Assembly (NCBI GenBank): GCA_903886975.1
Contig: CAISOB010000032.1
Location: 62,001 to 126,000 of the forward strand
Direction of reading: 5' to 3'
DNA length: 64,000 bases
From: an uncultured beta proteobacterium
Lineage (GTDB): Bacteria > Pseudomonadota > Gammaproteobacteria > Burkholderiales > Rhodocyclaceae
Under the pieces are notes generated by a model. That model worked only from the letters and a program-made list of their open reading frames with translations. It had not been told where the DNA came from and did no database searches. Position numbers and translations under genes: made by a program. Position 1 is the stretch's first letter. Each line of letters starts with the position of its first letter. Positions 7,632 through 16,250 of the stretch are shown piece after piece.

Positions 7632-9005
7632 CTAGTCCATCGGTCGGAGATCGGACAGCATCGTCGGCACGAGTTCGGAGACGGTCGGATGAATGTGCAT
7701 CGCCCTGCGGATCACCGTCCACGGCACCTTTGCGTACATCACGTCGAGAATCGAGTGGATGACCTCGTCGCCGCCGGTGCCGAGGATTGCGGCACCCAGG
7801 ATGGCGCCGGTTTCGGCGTCGACCGCGATCTTCATGAATCCTTGAGTCTCGCCCTTTTCGAGCGCGCGTCCGACGCGCGTCATCGGCCGCTTGGCGATGA
7901 GCGCCTTGCGCCCGTTCTTGCGAATCTCTCCGTCCGTCATCCCGGCCCGGCCGAGCGGCGGATCGACGTACAGCGCGTATGCGGTAATCCGATCGCTCAC
8001 TCGGCGTGGATCGTTCTCGAGCAGGTTGGCGATCACGATCTCGCCGTCGTTGTACGCAGTGTGCGTGAACGCGCCCTTGCCGTTGCAATCGCCGAGCGCC
8101 CAGATTCCCGGGACGGCCGTGCGGAGTTGGTCGTCGACCACGACGTAGCCCCGCTCATCGACCGCGACCCCGGCCTTCTCGAGGCCCAGATCGTCGGTAT
8201 TGGGACGGCGGCCGACCGCAAGCAACACGTGCGTGCCGTGAACTTGTGGCGCGCCGTCGCCACAATCGACGTCGGCGACGATCTCTTCGCCATGCTTGGC
8301 GAAGCTGATGCACTTCGCGTTCGCGCGCACCTCGACACCCTCGCGCTCGACGATCTCCCGGATCGCGGTCGAGACGTCCTCGTCCTCGCGGCCGACGAGC
8401 CGCGGCCCCATCTCGATGACCGTGACCTCGGCGCCGAAGCGCCGAAACATCTGAGCGAATTCGAGGCCGATGTAACTGCCGCCGACGACGATCAGGTGCC
8501 TCGGCAGGAAGTCCACCGACATCATCGAGCTGTTGGTGAGATAGTCGATCTCGCCAAGCCCCGGCAGGTCGGGAACGAGCGCCCGGCCGCCGACGTTGAT
8601 GAAGATCTTGTCCGCGCGGAGGCGCTCCCCGCCGACGTTTACCTCGTGCGCCGATTCGAAGCGGGCGTGGCCCTGATAGACGGTGCAGTTCTCCATGTTC
8701 CGCAACCAGTCTTCGAGACCGGTGCGCGAGGCCTTCGAGACCGCCTCTTTTCGCGCCATGACCCGCTTCATGTCGACGCGCACCGCGCCCACGTCCACGC
8801 CATACTCGGCGGCGCGAGCGGCCATGCGCGCCGCGTACGCGCTCGCCACCATGGTTTTGGTCGGGATGCAGCCGGTATTGACGCACGTTCCGCCAAAGGC
8901 GCTGCGCTCGATGATCGCGACTTTCATTCCGGCGCCCGCGAGCCGCGAGGTCACGTAGGGACCCGCCTGGCCGGTACCGATGATGATCGCGTCGTAGCTA
9001 GTCAC
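7632..9005 (-). CDS. FAD-dependent pyridine nucleotide-disulfide oxidoreductase (MerA/RclA-like)
   Basis: A 457-residue flavoprotein disulfide reductase. It has an N-terminal FAD site DAIIIGTGQAGPYVTSRLAG, the redox-active pair in GGTCVNTGCIPTK, an NAD(P)H site VVGGSYIGLEFAQM, the second FAD motif GIWALGDCNG, and the dimer-interface base MHIHPTVSELVPTM. It lacks the N-terminal metal-binding domain and C-terminal vicinal cysteines of true mercuric reductases, so mercury reduction is unlikely; RclA-type or thiol-linked roles are possible. The GTG start at 9005 overlaps the TGA of the upstream glyoxalase-like gene as GTGA. A longer reading into that gene is not supported. Confidence 0.88.
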   Translation of the reverse strand: MTSYDAIIIGTGQAGPYVTSRLAGAGMKVAIIERSAFGGTCVNTGCIPTKTMVASAYAARMAARAAEYGVDVGAVRVDMKRVMARKEAVSKASRTGLEDWLRNMENCTVYQGHARFESAHEVNVGGERLRADKIFINVGGRALVPDLPGLGEIDYLTNSSMMSVDFLPRHLIVVGGSYIGLEFAQMFRRFGAEVTVIEMGPRLVGREDEDVSTAIREIVEREGVEVRANAKCISFAKHGEEIVADVDCGDGAPQVHGTHVLLAVGRRPNTDDLGLEKAGVAVDERGYVVVDDQLRTAVPGIWALGDCNGKGAFTHTAYNDGEIVIANLLENDPRRVSDRITAYALYVDPPLGRAGMTDGEIRKNGRKALIAKRPMTRVGRALEKGETQGFMKIAVDAETGAILGAAILGTGGDEVIHSILDVMYAKVPWTVIRRAMHIHPTVSELVPTMLSDLRPMD

Positions 9006-9382
9006 GATGGCAGCTCCGTGCCGGCCAGCTCCGTGACCCCGTACGCGGCGTACCACGCTGGCCGTTTCGCATCCCTCCATTGGTCGAGCCGGGCCTCGTA
9101 CTTGCCGTGGGCGGCCTCGGCACGCCGAAACGCGTCCGCCAGATCGTTCGCGGACGCGAAGCTCGTCGCCCCGGAGTCGATGCGGCCGACCTGCCGCGGC
9201 GTGACCTCCTGGAGCAACCACCCGTTGCCGTGCGGATCACGGCGGATGTCTTCCCCTTTGGCGAACTCGGCGTCGAGCTTCGGCCCGAGCCTTCCGTAGA
9301 ATTCCTCGGCGCGGCCGACATCCGAGACGGAGATGACGATGCTCTCGAACTTCATGTCGTTTCCGCGAACCTTCGTGCTCAT
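9002..9382 (-). CDS. VOC (glyoxalase/bleomycin-resistance) superfamily protein, internally deleted
   Basis: A 126-residue protein starting at ATG 9382, placed by AGGAGGT five bases upstream. The first part, MKFESIVISVSDVGRAEEFYGRLG, is the first beta-alpha unit of a VOC domain. It then passes directly from FAKGEDIR into DPHGNGWLLQEVTPR, which in intact relatives comes some 60-70 residues later at the end of the domain. The C-terminal WYAAYGVTELAGTELPS also matches the tail of such proteins. Most of the VOC core strands are therefore missing, but the frame is kept and the stop is coupled to the reductase start. Function as a VOC enzyme is doubtful; it may now serve mainly as a leader for the reductase. 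Confidence 0.75.
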   Translation of the reverse strand: MSTKVRGNDMKFESIVISVSDVGRAEEFYGRLGPKLDAEFAKGEDIRRDPHGNGWLLQEVTPRQVGRIDSGATSFASANDLADAFRRAEAAHGKYEARLDQWRDAKRPAWYAAYGVTELAGTELPS

Positions 9383-9448
9383 AGCGACCTCCTGAGTCGT
9401 ATCAGCCCGTGTGCATCCGGACGATTCGAATGCGATGTACGGACAACA

Positions 9449-9577
9449 TTAACGGCGCGGAGCGCTCTCCTGCCGTAATTCCCACACATCAGCGCCAAGG
9501 GCGCGGTGCGCTGCCTGCAGCTGCCTGCAGAACTTCGCAACGGCCTCGTTCTCGTGCTGGCACCGCGAGCATCTCAT
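9449..9577 (-). pseudogene. zinc-ribbon N-terminal stub of a lost gene
   Basis: From ATG 9577 the frame reads MRCSRCQHENEAVAKFC, a CxxC...C zinc-ribbon head of the kind that starts many class III adenylate/guanylate cyclase-AAA proteins. After the third cysteine the similarity stops, and 26 unrelated residues lead to a stop at 9449. GAGG lies seven bases before the ATG. Immediately after the break sits a perfect 10-bp tandem duplication (9511-9530, CTGCCTGCAG twice), which looks like a deletion or repair scar. I read this as the remnant of a longer gene; the family of the lost part is inference. Confidence 0.5.
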
Positions 9578-9954
9578 CGCGCGCCTCGTGCGCCCTACGG
9601 TTTCGCTGTTTGGGTAGCTTTCTTGCAGTTGATTTTGGACAACAGCTTCTTCCCGGCAGTTTCGAGCACGGCTTGAACTACCTGAACGACCATGAACCCG
9701 ATCTTTCTGGCTTTGCTGCAAAGTTTCGTAACGCGCTGGCCGAGATCTCGAATACGATCAGATTCTCGCCTTTCTCAGGAGACGGAGGGGAGTGCTACTG
9801 CGCGAGATGTTGCGCGCACACTCTGGCCCGGTTGGGAAATCTGATTCGCCGAACTGCGATCGGCAGCTTTCCCCGATTGCCAACCATCGCTGACGACCCA
9901 AACCGGAGGTGGCTCAGATTGGAAAGCAGTCGTCAGAGTTGCCCAAGAGGCTGG
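9578..9954. other. gene-poor interval between zinc-ribbon stub and PRC-barrel gene
   Basis: About 377 bases. Frames are short or end soon, and no family is recognisable. The base composition is less GC-rich than in neighbouring housekeeping genes. I see no tRNA, terminator with U-tract or clear repeat. It probably holds decayed sequence and the former promoter region of the zinc-ribbon gene. Confidence 0.5.
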
Positions 9955-10371
9955 TCATTCCCAATACGGCAAACGCTCGTAGTACCTGTGCATGTCACGG
10001 TGCCACTTTTCATCCGACATCAAAGGCCAATGATCGATATCGAATCCCGGCGCCTTCTCCAACCTTTCCTTGGAAATATCGAGTACATATTCGCTTTGAA
10101 TGTGCTCGCTAGGGATGATGTACTCGTTATTGGCGAACTCGCTCTTCGTCACGTTGTACTTGAGTGCGCTGAACGGGATGGCGAACAGCTTTGTTCCCAT
10201 GCCAAGAAAGCCGCCAAACGATACGACGGCATAGGCGACCCTGCCCGTGCGCGGGTCGATGACGATTTCCTTGACGTCTCCAAGCATTTCGCCGTCGGGA
10301 TTGACCACGTTCGTGCCGATAATGCTCGATGCCTTTATCGGTGAATTTGACAACTCTCGTACTTTATTCAT
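9955..10371 (-). CDS. PRC-barrel domain protein
   Basis: A 138-residue soluble protein with one PRC-barrel: IKASSIIGTNVVNPDGEMLG followed by DVKEIVIDPRTGRVAYAVVSFGGFLGMGTKLFAIP. This is the small-beta-barrel fold of photosynthetic reaction centre H and RimM that binds protein or RNA partners. Stand-alone versions are often stress- or photosystem-associated and poorly characterised. The ATG at 10371 has AGGAG eight bases upstream; the frame is open further upstream but without a better start. The C-terminus is acidic and aromatic (DIDHWPLMSDEKWHRDMHRY). It stands alone, with gaps on both sides. Confidence 0.88.
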   Translation of the reverse strand: MNKVRELSNSPIKASSIIGTNVVNPDGEMLGDVKEIVIDPRTGRVAYAVVSFGGFLGMGTKLFAIPFSALKYNVTKSEFANNEYIIPSEHIQSEYVLDISKERLEKAPGFDIDHWPLMSDEKWHRDMHRYYERLPYWE

Positions 10372-10948
10372 TTCGGTACTCCTGTTGAATGACGGGTGGA
10401 AACTGAGATTCAACAGGGTTGGCCTCCGAGCGAAGACCATCAGTCATGGGCATGACACTTGTTGAACGACAGCCCAAAGCCTGAGCGGGATAGTACGAAA
10501 ACACAGTTCGCTGACGCACATACGGCGCCCTCGATCTCTTCAATCCATATCGACAAACGCGCCACTGGCATCCAAGCAGCGAACGCACCTCTCGCCCGAA
10601 TCGAAGGGCGGCCGGCAAAAGACAAAATCATAGATGTGGGATTCGAACTGATCGAGCGAGAGACAACTTGGCACCCGTTATACGAAAAGAATAATCGCTC
10701 TGATTTGATGCCTGTGAATAACTTAGAAGGAGCCGCGAACGCACGATGTCTGCTTTGTAGCAGTTTATTGCATGACCGATTCTGGCCGGGCTGAAGACAA
10801 ATGATTGCGCAAATATCGCAATGCAAATTGAATATTGCGCCGCACAACCATCAGTCGATCACGAAAGACAAAATACCCAAATAACACCAAGAAGAAATCT
10901 GCTTCACCGGTCGGGCAGCTTGCTGGGTTTGCCCGCCGATCGGCGCTT
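10372..10948. other. AT-richer gene-free region
   Basis: About 577 bases with visibly lower GC than the rest of the window. Two frames longer than 100 codons overlap here on opposite strands, but neither has a good start, ribosome site or protein-like composition. A GGATTCGAACTG stretch at about 10640 recalls the antisense of a tRNA T-arm, but the flanking bases do not form the stem. The region upstream of 10371 must contain the PRC-barrel promoter. Confidence 0.55.
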
Positions 10949-12394
10949 TCACCGTGCGCCGAGAGCGCGATCGGCTTCCCTGGCTGCTTGCCGCAACTGT
11001 TGCAGGGCGGAATGCACCTCCGCGACTACGGTAGTCCAGCCGCCTGTGCGCGGCTGCCGGAACAGGCGCATGACGTCAGGATACCAGGGGCTGTCGCTGC
11101 GTTCGGTCAGCCAGCGCCAGTCGGTCTTGTAGTCAGGCAACAGGACCCAGCAGGCTTTGCCCAAGGCGCCGGCAAGGTGAGCGACGGCAGTATCGACGCA
11201 GATCACCAGGTCGAGATGCTCGATGATTGCGGCGGTATCGGAAAAGTCGGAAATCTGCGGGCCCAGATTGACTAAAGGAAGAGCGGGGGGCGGACAAGCC
11301 GCTTCGTCTTCGCAGGCGCCCTTTTGCAAACTGAAGAAGCGCACGCCGGCGATCGTGCCCAGAGGGGCGAGTACGCTGAGGTCGGGAAGCGATCGGTCGG
11401 CATCGTTCTCAAAACGCGCACTGCCTTTCCACACCAGGCCGACACGCAGTTCGCGCGCGGCGCCATGCGCGCGCAGCGGCGCCGACCAGCGCGCGACTTG
11501 CTCCGGGTTCGCGTGCAGATAAGGCAGGCTTGCCGGGATCGAATCGATGCGCGTCTGACAATGGTAGGGAATGCTGAGCGGCGGGGTCCAGAAGTCCCAA
11601 TCGCACGCCGGCAAGGGTTCGTCGATGGCGACGACGCGGTCGACGGCAGCCAGGGTGAGGAACAGCGTCTTGAGCGCCGGATGGCAGATGACCGTGATCT
11701 TCGCCGCGCCCCGCGCTTTCAATACCGCTGCGTAGCGGCAGAACTGAATCATGTCGCCGTGCCCGGCTTCAATGCCGATCAGCAGCGACTTGCCGTCCAC
11801 GGTTTCGCCTTGCCAGCGCGGACAGTTCAGATGACTTTCGAGTTGCCCATACCACTTGCGCGCTTCAAGGCAGCGCCAGCCTTCTTCGAAGCGGCCCTGG
11901 CGCAGCAAGAGGTAACTGAAATTGAAATAAGCCAGGCGGTAATCGGCGTCGAGCGCGATCGCCCGGCGGTAACTTTCCTCGGCTTCGACTTCGCGCTTCT
12001 GGCAAGCCTGCAGCACACCGAGGTTCGACCACGGCGCCGCCGCCCCGGGCAGCAGGTCGATCGCCCGCCGACACGCGACTTCTGCCTCAGCAAAGCGCTT
12101 CTGGTCGGCAAGCAGCGCGCCGAGGTTCAGATGCACCTGGCCGATGTCAGAATTGCAGGCAATCGATTGACGATAGTACGCTTCCGCGTCGGCCAAAGAA
12201 CCGGCCTGGGCGCGCAGCCAGCCGAGATTGGCGTGCGCTTCGGCAAGATCGGGCGCGAGTTGCAGCGCCTGGCGAAAGCAGGCCTCGGCCTTATCGGCGT
12301 CGCCGCCCGTCAGATGGCGGCTGCCTTCCAAGAAGCTGTTTTCGGCGGCGGCCCGAAGTTCATCCATGTTCGCGCGGCACTCAGGCCGATGCAT
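10949..12394 (-). CDS. TPR protein with glycosyltransferase-like C-terminal domain
   Basis: A protein of up to 481 residues. Residues 15-190 contain at least four tetratricopeptide repeats with the pattern A-x-LG/NLG (AHANLGWL, VHLNLGAL, PWSNLGVL, AYFNFSYL). The C-terminal half has RWQGETVDGKSLLIGIEAGHGDMIQFCRY and VGLVWKGSARFENDADRSLPDL, followed by DLVICVDTAVAHLAGALGKACWVLLP. This last part matches the nucleotide-sugar end of heptosyltransferase-like GT-B folds. TPR-GT fusions act in glycan or surface modification; the acceptor here is unknown. ATG codons at 12394 and 12367 are both possible and neither has a clear ribosome site. It follows pyrC' after 33 bases. Confidence 0.8.
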   Translation of the reverse strand: MHRPECRANMDELRAAAENSFLEGSRHLTGGDADKAEACFRQALQLAPDLAEAHANLGWLRAQAGSLADAEAYYRQSIACNSDIGQVHLNLGALLADQKRFAEAEVACRRAIDLLPGAAAPWSNLGVLQACQKREVEAEESYRRAIALDADYRLAYFNFSYLLLRQGRFEEGWRCLEARKWYGQLESHLNCPRWQGETVDGKSLLIGIEAGHGDMIQFCRYAAVLKARGAAKITVICHPALKTLFLTLAAVDRVVAIDEPLPACDWDFWTPPLSIPYHCQTRIDSIPASLPYLHANPEQVARWSAPLRAHGAARELRVGLVWKGSARFENDADRSLPDLSVLAPLGTIAGVRFFSLQKGACEDEAACPPPALPLVNLGPQISDFSDTAAIIEHLDLVICVDTAVAHLAGALGKACWVLLPDYKTDWRWLTERSDSPWYPDVMRLFRQPRTGGWTTVVAEVHSALQQLRQAAREADRALGAR

Positions 12395-12427
12395 CGCGAC
12401 AGGCGCACTCGCTCGATGCCAATCGCA

Positions 12428-13708
12428 TCAGCCGTCGAAAACGACGCGCCCTCCGACCAGCGTGGTCTTGACGCGGCCGGTCATTTCGTAGCCGAGGAAG
12501 GGCGTGTTCTTGCCCTGGCTGCGCAGCGCGTCGGCGGTGACGCGCCAGGGCTCGGCGGGATCGAAGACGCAGATGTCGGCGGGGCTGCCGACAGCGAGCG
12601 AACCGTTGGCAATGCCGAGGATTGCCGCCGGGTCGCAGGTCACCCGGGCGAGTGCCGTGGCTAGCGGCAGCTTCGCCTGCTCCGCCCATTTCAAGGTCAG
12701 CGGTAAGAGCAGTTCAAGACCGGTGGCGCCGGGTGCGGCTTCGGCAAAAGGCAATTGCTTGCCGTCTTCATCGACCGGCGTATGGTCGGAACACACCGCC
12801 GCGAGGCCTTCGGCAACGGCGGCGCGCAGTGCGTCGCGATCGCTGCCTGAGCGCAGCGGCGGCCGGAAGTTCGCACGGCTGTCGAAATAGCCGATGTCGA
12901 TTTCCGAAAGATGGAGGTGGTAGACGGAGACGTCGCAGCTGACCGCGAGTCCGGCACGCCGGGCTTCGCGCACGAGCGCGACGCCGGCCGCCGAGGACAG
13001 GCGCGCGAGGTGCAGCCGGACGCCGGTTTCTCTCGCCAGTTGCAGCGCGGTGGCGATGGCCACCGTCTCGGCGCACACCGGGATGCCGGCCAGGCCCAGG
13101 CGCGAGGCGACTTCGCCGTCGTGGGCGACGCCGTCGTGCGCCAGGTAATGGTCCTGCGGTTGCAGATGGATCGCGTAGCCGAAGGTTGCCGCGTATTGCA
13201 TGGCGCGCAGCAGCACCTGCGTATCGAAAATCGGTTGCTTGGCCTGTGAGAAGGCAATGCAACCGGCGCGCGTCAGGCTGTGCATTTCGGAGAGCTTTTC
13301 GCCGGCCAGTTGCTGGGTCAGCGCGCCAAGCGGAAAGACGCGCGCGAGTCCCAGCGCTTCGCTGTGCCGCACGAGGCGCTCGACCAATCCCGGTTCGTCG
13401 AGCGGCGGCCGGCTGTCTGGCGGGCAGGCGAGCGCCGTGACGCCGCCGGCGACGGCTGCGGCGAGTTCGGATTCGAGCCCGGTCAGCCGCGTTGCGAGAT
13501 CGACGAGACCCGGACAGACGATGCAGTCGCTGGCGTCTATCGTCTGGTCGGCGCGAAATTCGGTCGGCGCCTGCCCGACGGCCACGATGCGCCCGTCGCT
13601 GACAAATAAATCGGCGCGCTGGTCGACGCCGTTCTTCGGGTCGATGATGCGGCCATTCTTGATCTGTATTTCGCTCGTCTTCAAGGTTTGGTCCAGTTGA
13701 TCGCGCAT
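12428..13708 (-). CDS. pyrC': dihydroorotase-like PyrC' (inactive, aspartate transcarbamoylase partner)
   Basis: A 426-residue amidohydrolase-fold protein (NGRIIDPKNGVDQRADLFVSDGRIVAVG at the N-terminus). Where active dihydroorotases have DxHxH metal ligands after the first strand, this one reads CPGLVDLATRLTG, so the two zinc histidines are gone. HLQPQDHYL and CSDHTPVDEDGK remain. In pseudomonads and related bacteria such PyrC' proteins are non-catalytic but needed to assemble the PyrB dodecamer. It starts one base after the pyrB stop. An active dihydroorotase should therefore be encoded elsewhere. Confidence 0.9.
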   Translation of the reverse strand: MRDQLDQTLKTSEIQIKNGRIIDPKNGVDQRADLFVSDGRIVAVGQAPTEFRADQTIDASDCIVCPGLVDLATRLTGLESELAAAVAGGVTALACPPDSRPPLDEPGLVERLVRHSEALGLARVFPLGALTQQLAGEKLSEMHSLTRAGCIAFSQAKQPIFDTQVLLRAMQYAATFGYAIHLQPQDHYLAHDGVAHDGEVASRLGLAGIPVCAETVAIATALQLARETGVRLHLARLSSAAGVALVREARRAGLAVSCDVSVYHLHLSEIDIGYFDSRANFRPPLRSGSDRDALRAAVAEGLAAVCSDHTPVDEDGKQLPFAEAAPGATGLELLLPLTLKWAEQAKLPLATALARVTCDPAAILGIANGSLAVGSPADICVFDPAEPWRVTADALRSQGKNTPFLGYEMTGRVKTTLVGGRVVFDG

Positions 13709-13709
13709 C

Positions 13710-14708
13710 TCAGTTCCCCGCCAGGATGCTCATCACCGCCATGCGCACGGCGATGCCGAAGGTGACCTGCGGCAGGATCACCGCCTGCGCGCCGTCGGCG
13801 ACTTCCGAATCGATTTCGACGCCGCGGTTCATCGGCCCCGGATGCATGACGATGGCGTCGGGCCGGGCCAGCGCCAGGGTTTCCGGCTTCAGTCCGTAGC
13901 ACTTGAAATACTCGCGCGCCGACGGCAGCAGGGCGCCGTTCATGCGTTCGTGCTGCAGGCGCAGCATGATCACCACGTCGCAATCCTTGAGGCCGGTTTT
14001 GAGGTCCTTGCATACGCGCACGCCCATTTTTTCAATCAGGGTCGGCAACAGCGTCTGCGGCCCGACCGCGCGCACCTCGGCGGCGCCGAGCGTGGTCAGC
14101 GCGTGGATGTCCGAGCGGGCGACGCGCGAATGCAGGATGTCGCCGACGATGGCCACGGTCAGCGGGCTGAAATCCTTCTTGTAGTGACGGATCGTATACA
14201 TGTCGAGCAGGCCCTGCGTCGGGTGCGCGTGGCGGCCGTCGCCGGCGTTGACCACATGCACGTCGGTCCGGCCGCAGCGGCGCAGGTGATCGACGATCAG
14301 GTAGGGCGTTCCCGAAGCGTTATGGCGGACGACGAACATGTCGGCATGCATCGCGACCAGGTTGTCGACGGTGTCGAGCAGGGTCTCGCCCTTGGCTGTC
14401 GAGGAGCGCGCCACGTCGAGGTTGATGACGTCGGCGGAAAGGCGCTTGGCGGCAATTTCGAAGGTGGTGCGCGTGCGCGTCGAGTTTTCGAAGAAGAGAT
14501 TGAAAACGCTCTTGCCGCGCAGGAGCGGCACCTTCTTCACGTCGCGGTCGGACACCTCGAGAAAGCTCGACGCCGTGTCGAGGATTTGCAGCAGCGCTTC
14601 GCGCGGCAGGCCGTCGATCGACAGCAGGTGGGTCAACTCGCCGTTGGCGTTGAGTTGTGGATTGTGCTGGGAATTTCCTGAAGCGCTGCCCGGGTGCGGA
14701 TTAGCCAT
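13710..14708 (-). CDS. pyrB: aspartate carbamoyltransferase catalytic chain
   Basis: Forms carbamoyl aspartate from carbamoyl phosphate and aspartate, the first committed step of pyrimidine synthesis. The 332 residues include the carbamoyl-phosphate loop [13 protein letters not shown] (73-85), the SSTAKGE loop (102-108) and [12 protein letters not shown]. An N-terminal extension of about 25 polar residues precedes the core, as in class A transcarbamoylases that bind PyrC'. The ATG at 14708 overlaps the pyrR stop by eight bases; longer frames run back through pyrR and are not real. Pairing with the inactive pyrC' supports a class A complex. Confidence 0.96.
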   Translation of the reverse strand: MANPHPGSASGNSQHNPQLNANGELTHLLSIDGLPREALLQILDTASSFLEVSDRDVKKVPLLRGKSVFNLFFENSTRTRTTFEIAAKRLSADVINLDVARSSTAKGETLLDTVDNLVAMHADMFVVRHNASGTPYLIVDHLRRCGRTDVHVVNAGDGRHAHPTQGLLDMYTIRHYKKDFSPLTVAIVGDILHSRVARSDIHALTTLGAAEVRAVGPQTLLPTLIEKMGVRVCKDLKTGLKDCDVVIMLRLQHERMNGALLPSAREYFKCYGLKPETLALARPDAIVMHPGPMNRGVEIDSEVADGAQAVILPQVTFGIAVRMAVMSILAGN

Positions 14709-15207
14709 GATTGACGAGCTTCCAGAGCAGCCGGCCGGTGGCATCGGGTTCGAGCACCAGCTCTTCGGTGCGCGCGAGTTCGACTTGCCAGGTGCAGAAC
14801 TCGGCGTGGATCGGCAGCTCGCGCCCGCCGCGGTCGGCGAGAACGGCGAGCTTGATGCCCGCCGGGCGGCCGTAATCGAAGAGTTCGTTGATCGCCGCGC
14901 GCGTCGTGCGGCCGGTGAACAGCACGTCATCGACGAGAATCAGCGGCCGGCCATCGACGGTGAATGGGATCGAGGTGCGCTTGGTCTGCGGGCGCAGGCC
15001 CTTCTCGCCGAAATCGTCGCGGTAAAACGACACGTCGATCAAGCCGATCTCGCCGGGCAGTCCGAGCAGTTCGCGCAGACGCCGGGCAATCCAGGCGCCG
15101 CCGCTGTGGATGCCGACGAGCATGGTGTCTTCTTTCAGTTGCGGCCGGATCAGGTTGGCCAGCGCAATGCATTGCGCCTCGGCGTCAGGGATGGTGGTGA
15201 GGGGCAT
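14701..15207 (-). CDS. pyrR: bifunctional pyrimidine regulator / uracil phosphoribosyltransferase PyrR
   Basis: A 168-residue type I phosphoribosyltransferase fold protein. The PRPP-binding loop is clear: [19 protein letters not shown]. The flexible-loop region [15 protein letters not shown] and [16 protein letters not shown] also fit PyrR. In Gram-positive bacteria PyrR binds pyr mRNA; in proteobacteria its regulatory role is less clear, and it may act mainly on uracil salvage. The ATG at 15207 lies 23 bases inside the 3' end of ruvX in another frame, and its stop overlaps pyrB. This chain of overlaps implies one transcript. Confidence 0.94.
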   Translation of the reverse strand: MPLTTIPDAEAQCIALANLIRPQLKEDTMLVGIHSGGAWIARRLRELLGLPGEIGLIDVSFYRDDFGEKGLRPQTKRTSIPFTVDGRPLILVDDVLFTGRTTRAAINELFDYGRPAGIKLAVLADRGGRELPIHAEFCTWQVELARTEELVLEPDATGRLLWKLVNHG

Positions 15208-15688
15208 GGGCTTGATGTTCCATGGAAGTTTGAATGGGATCGGAATTGGGAGAAACGCGCTCGAAATAACATTGCAGGATGATCTGGGCGGCCAGCGCGT
15301 CAAGGTGCTGCTGGCCTTTGCCGCCGCCTTCCGCGAGCTTTTCCGCGGCTTCGACCGAAGTCAGGCGCTCTTCGGCGTAATCGACGGGCAGGCCAAAACG
15401 GCCGCGCAACTGATTGGCAAAGCGTGTGCAGCGCGCGGTCATCGCGTGCGCCGAGCCGTCGAGCGCTACCGGCAGGCCGACCACCAGGCTGACCGGCTGC
15501 CACTCTTTGATCAGCGCGGCGATCGCGGCGAAGCGCTCGTCATTGCGCTCGCCGCGCAGCGTCGTCAGCGGATGCGCCTGCGCCAGCAGCCGTTCGCCGA
15601 CGGCGACGCCGATGCGCTTTTCGCCGAAGTCGAAGGCCAGTACCGTGCCCGACGGGCGCTTGGCGGACTGTTTGGCAAGCTCAGGCAT
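15185..15688 (-). CDS. ruvX: RuvX/YqgF Holliday-junction-resolvase-fold nuclease
   Basis: A 167-residue RNase H-fold protein. YqgF processes the 5' end of pre-16S rRNA and is essential in several bacteria. The first strand carries [16 protein letters not shown] with the catalytic aspartate. [16 protein letters not shown] and [17 protein letters not shown] follow, and the last acidic helix is [11 protein letters not shown]. The ATG at 15688 overlaps the algH stop by eight bases. The histidine-rich C-terminal tail ([10 protein letters not shown]) results from reading into the pyrR start region and is unusual for the family. Confidence 0.95.
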   Translation of the reverse strand: MPELAKQSAKRPSGTVLAFDFGEKRIGVAVGERLLAQAHPLTTLRGERNDERFAAIAALIKEWQPVSLVVGLPVALDGSAHAMTARCTRFANQLRGRFGLPVDYAEERLTSVEAAEKLAEGGGKGQQHLDALAAQIILQCYFERVSPNSDPIQTSMEHQAHAPHHHP

Positions 15689-16250
15689 GCCCGGGCTTTT
15701 CGGAGAGATTGGCAAAATCGACGCCGAGGATTTCCATCGCCGAGGGCAGTCGTTCCTCGTAAGGGAGTTCAAACAGGATATGGGTGCGCGCCGGCACCGT
15801 CAGCCAGGCGTTCTGCGCCAGTTCGTGCTCGAGCTGCCCGGCTTCCCAGCCGGAATAGCCGAGCGTGACGACGATTTCGCGCGGCTCGCCATCGCGCGCG
15901 ACGGCCTGCAGAACGTCGCGCGAACTGGTGAGACCGACATCCGGACTGATCGCCAGGGTCGATTGCCACTCGCCGAGCGGCCGGTGCAGAACGAAGCCGC
16001 GGTCGGTTTGCACCGGGCCGCCGAAAAAGACCGGCAACTTGGCCAGCGCGGTCGATTCGGCCTCGAAGGGCACGTCGATCTTTTCAAAGAGCGTGGCGAG
16101 GCTCATGTCGATCGGCCGGTTGACAATGATGCCGAGCGCGCCTTGATCGTTGTGTTCGGCGATATAGACCAGCGATTTGGCAAAATACGGATCGGACATC
16201 GCCGGCATGGCGATGAGAAAGTGATTGGTCAGGTTGGTGCTTTTCATCAT
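15681..16250 (-). CDS. algH: YqgE/AlgH family protein
   Basis: A 189-residue cytosolic protein of the DUF179 family, starting [23 protein letters not shown], which is typical. Other conserved parts are [33 protein letters not shown] and [17 protein letters not shown]. AlgH was named for an effect on alginate expression in Pseudomonas, but its molecular role is unsettled. It is almost always next to ruvX, as here. It heads the algH-ruvX-pyrR-pyrB-pyrC' minus-strand series, so its upstream 139-base gap should contain the promoter. Confidence 0.95.
   Translation of the reverse strand: MMKSTNLTNHFLIAMPAMSDPYFAKSLVYIAEHNDQGALGIIVNRPIDMSLATLFEKIDVPFEAESTALAKLPVFFGGPVQTDRGFVLHRPLGEWQSTLAISPDVGLTSSRDVLQAVARDGEPREIVVTLGYSGWEAGQLEHELAQNAWLTVPARTHILFELPYEERLPSAMEILGVDFANLSEKPGHA

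Noticed and set aside
6993..9299. A 768-codon plus-strand frame across the accessory cluster
   Set aside because: Antisense to the NTF2-like and flavin reductase genes, both with clear motifs and ribosome sites. No domain is recognisable in it.
10630..10665. tRNA-like T-arm sequence (GGATTCGAACTG)
   Set aside because: On the minus strand TTCGAATCCC is present, but the five-base stem does not pair and no D-arm, anticodon arm or acceptor stem can be drawn. It may be chance or a very old fragment.
10459..10794. A 111-codon plus-strand frame in the AT-rich gap
   Set aside because: It begins at TTG without a ribosome site, overlaps a minus-strand frame of similar length, and matches no family I know.
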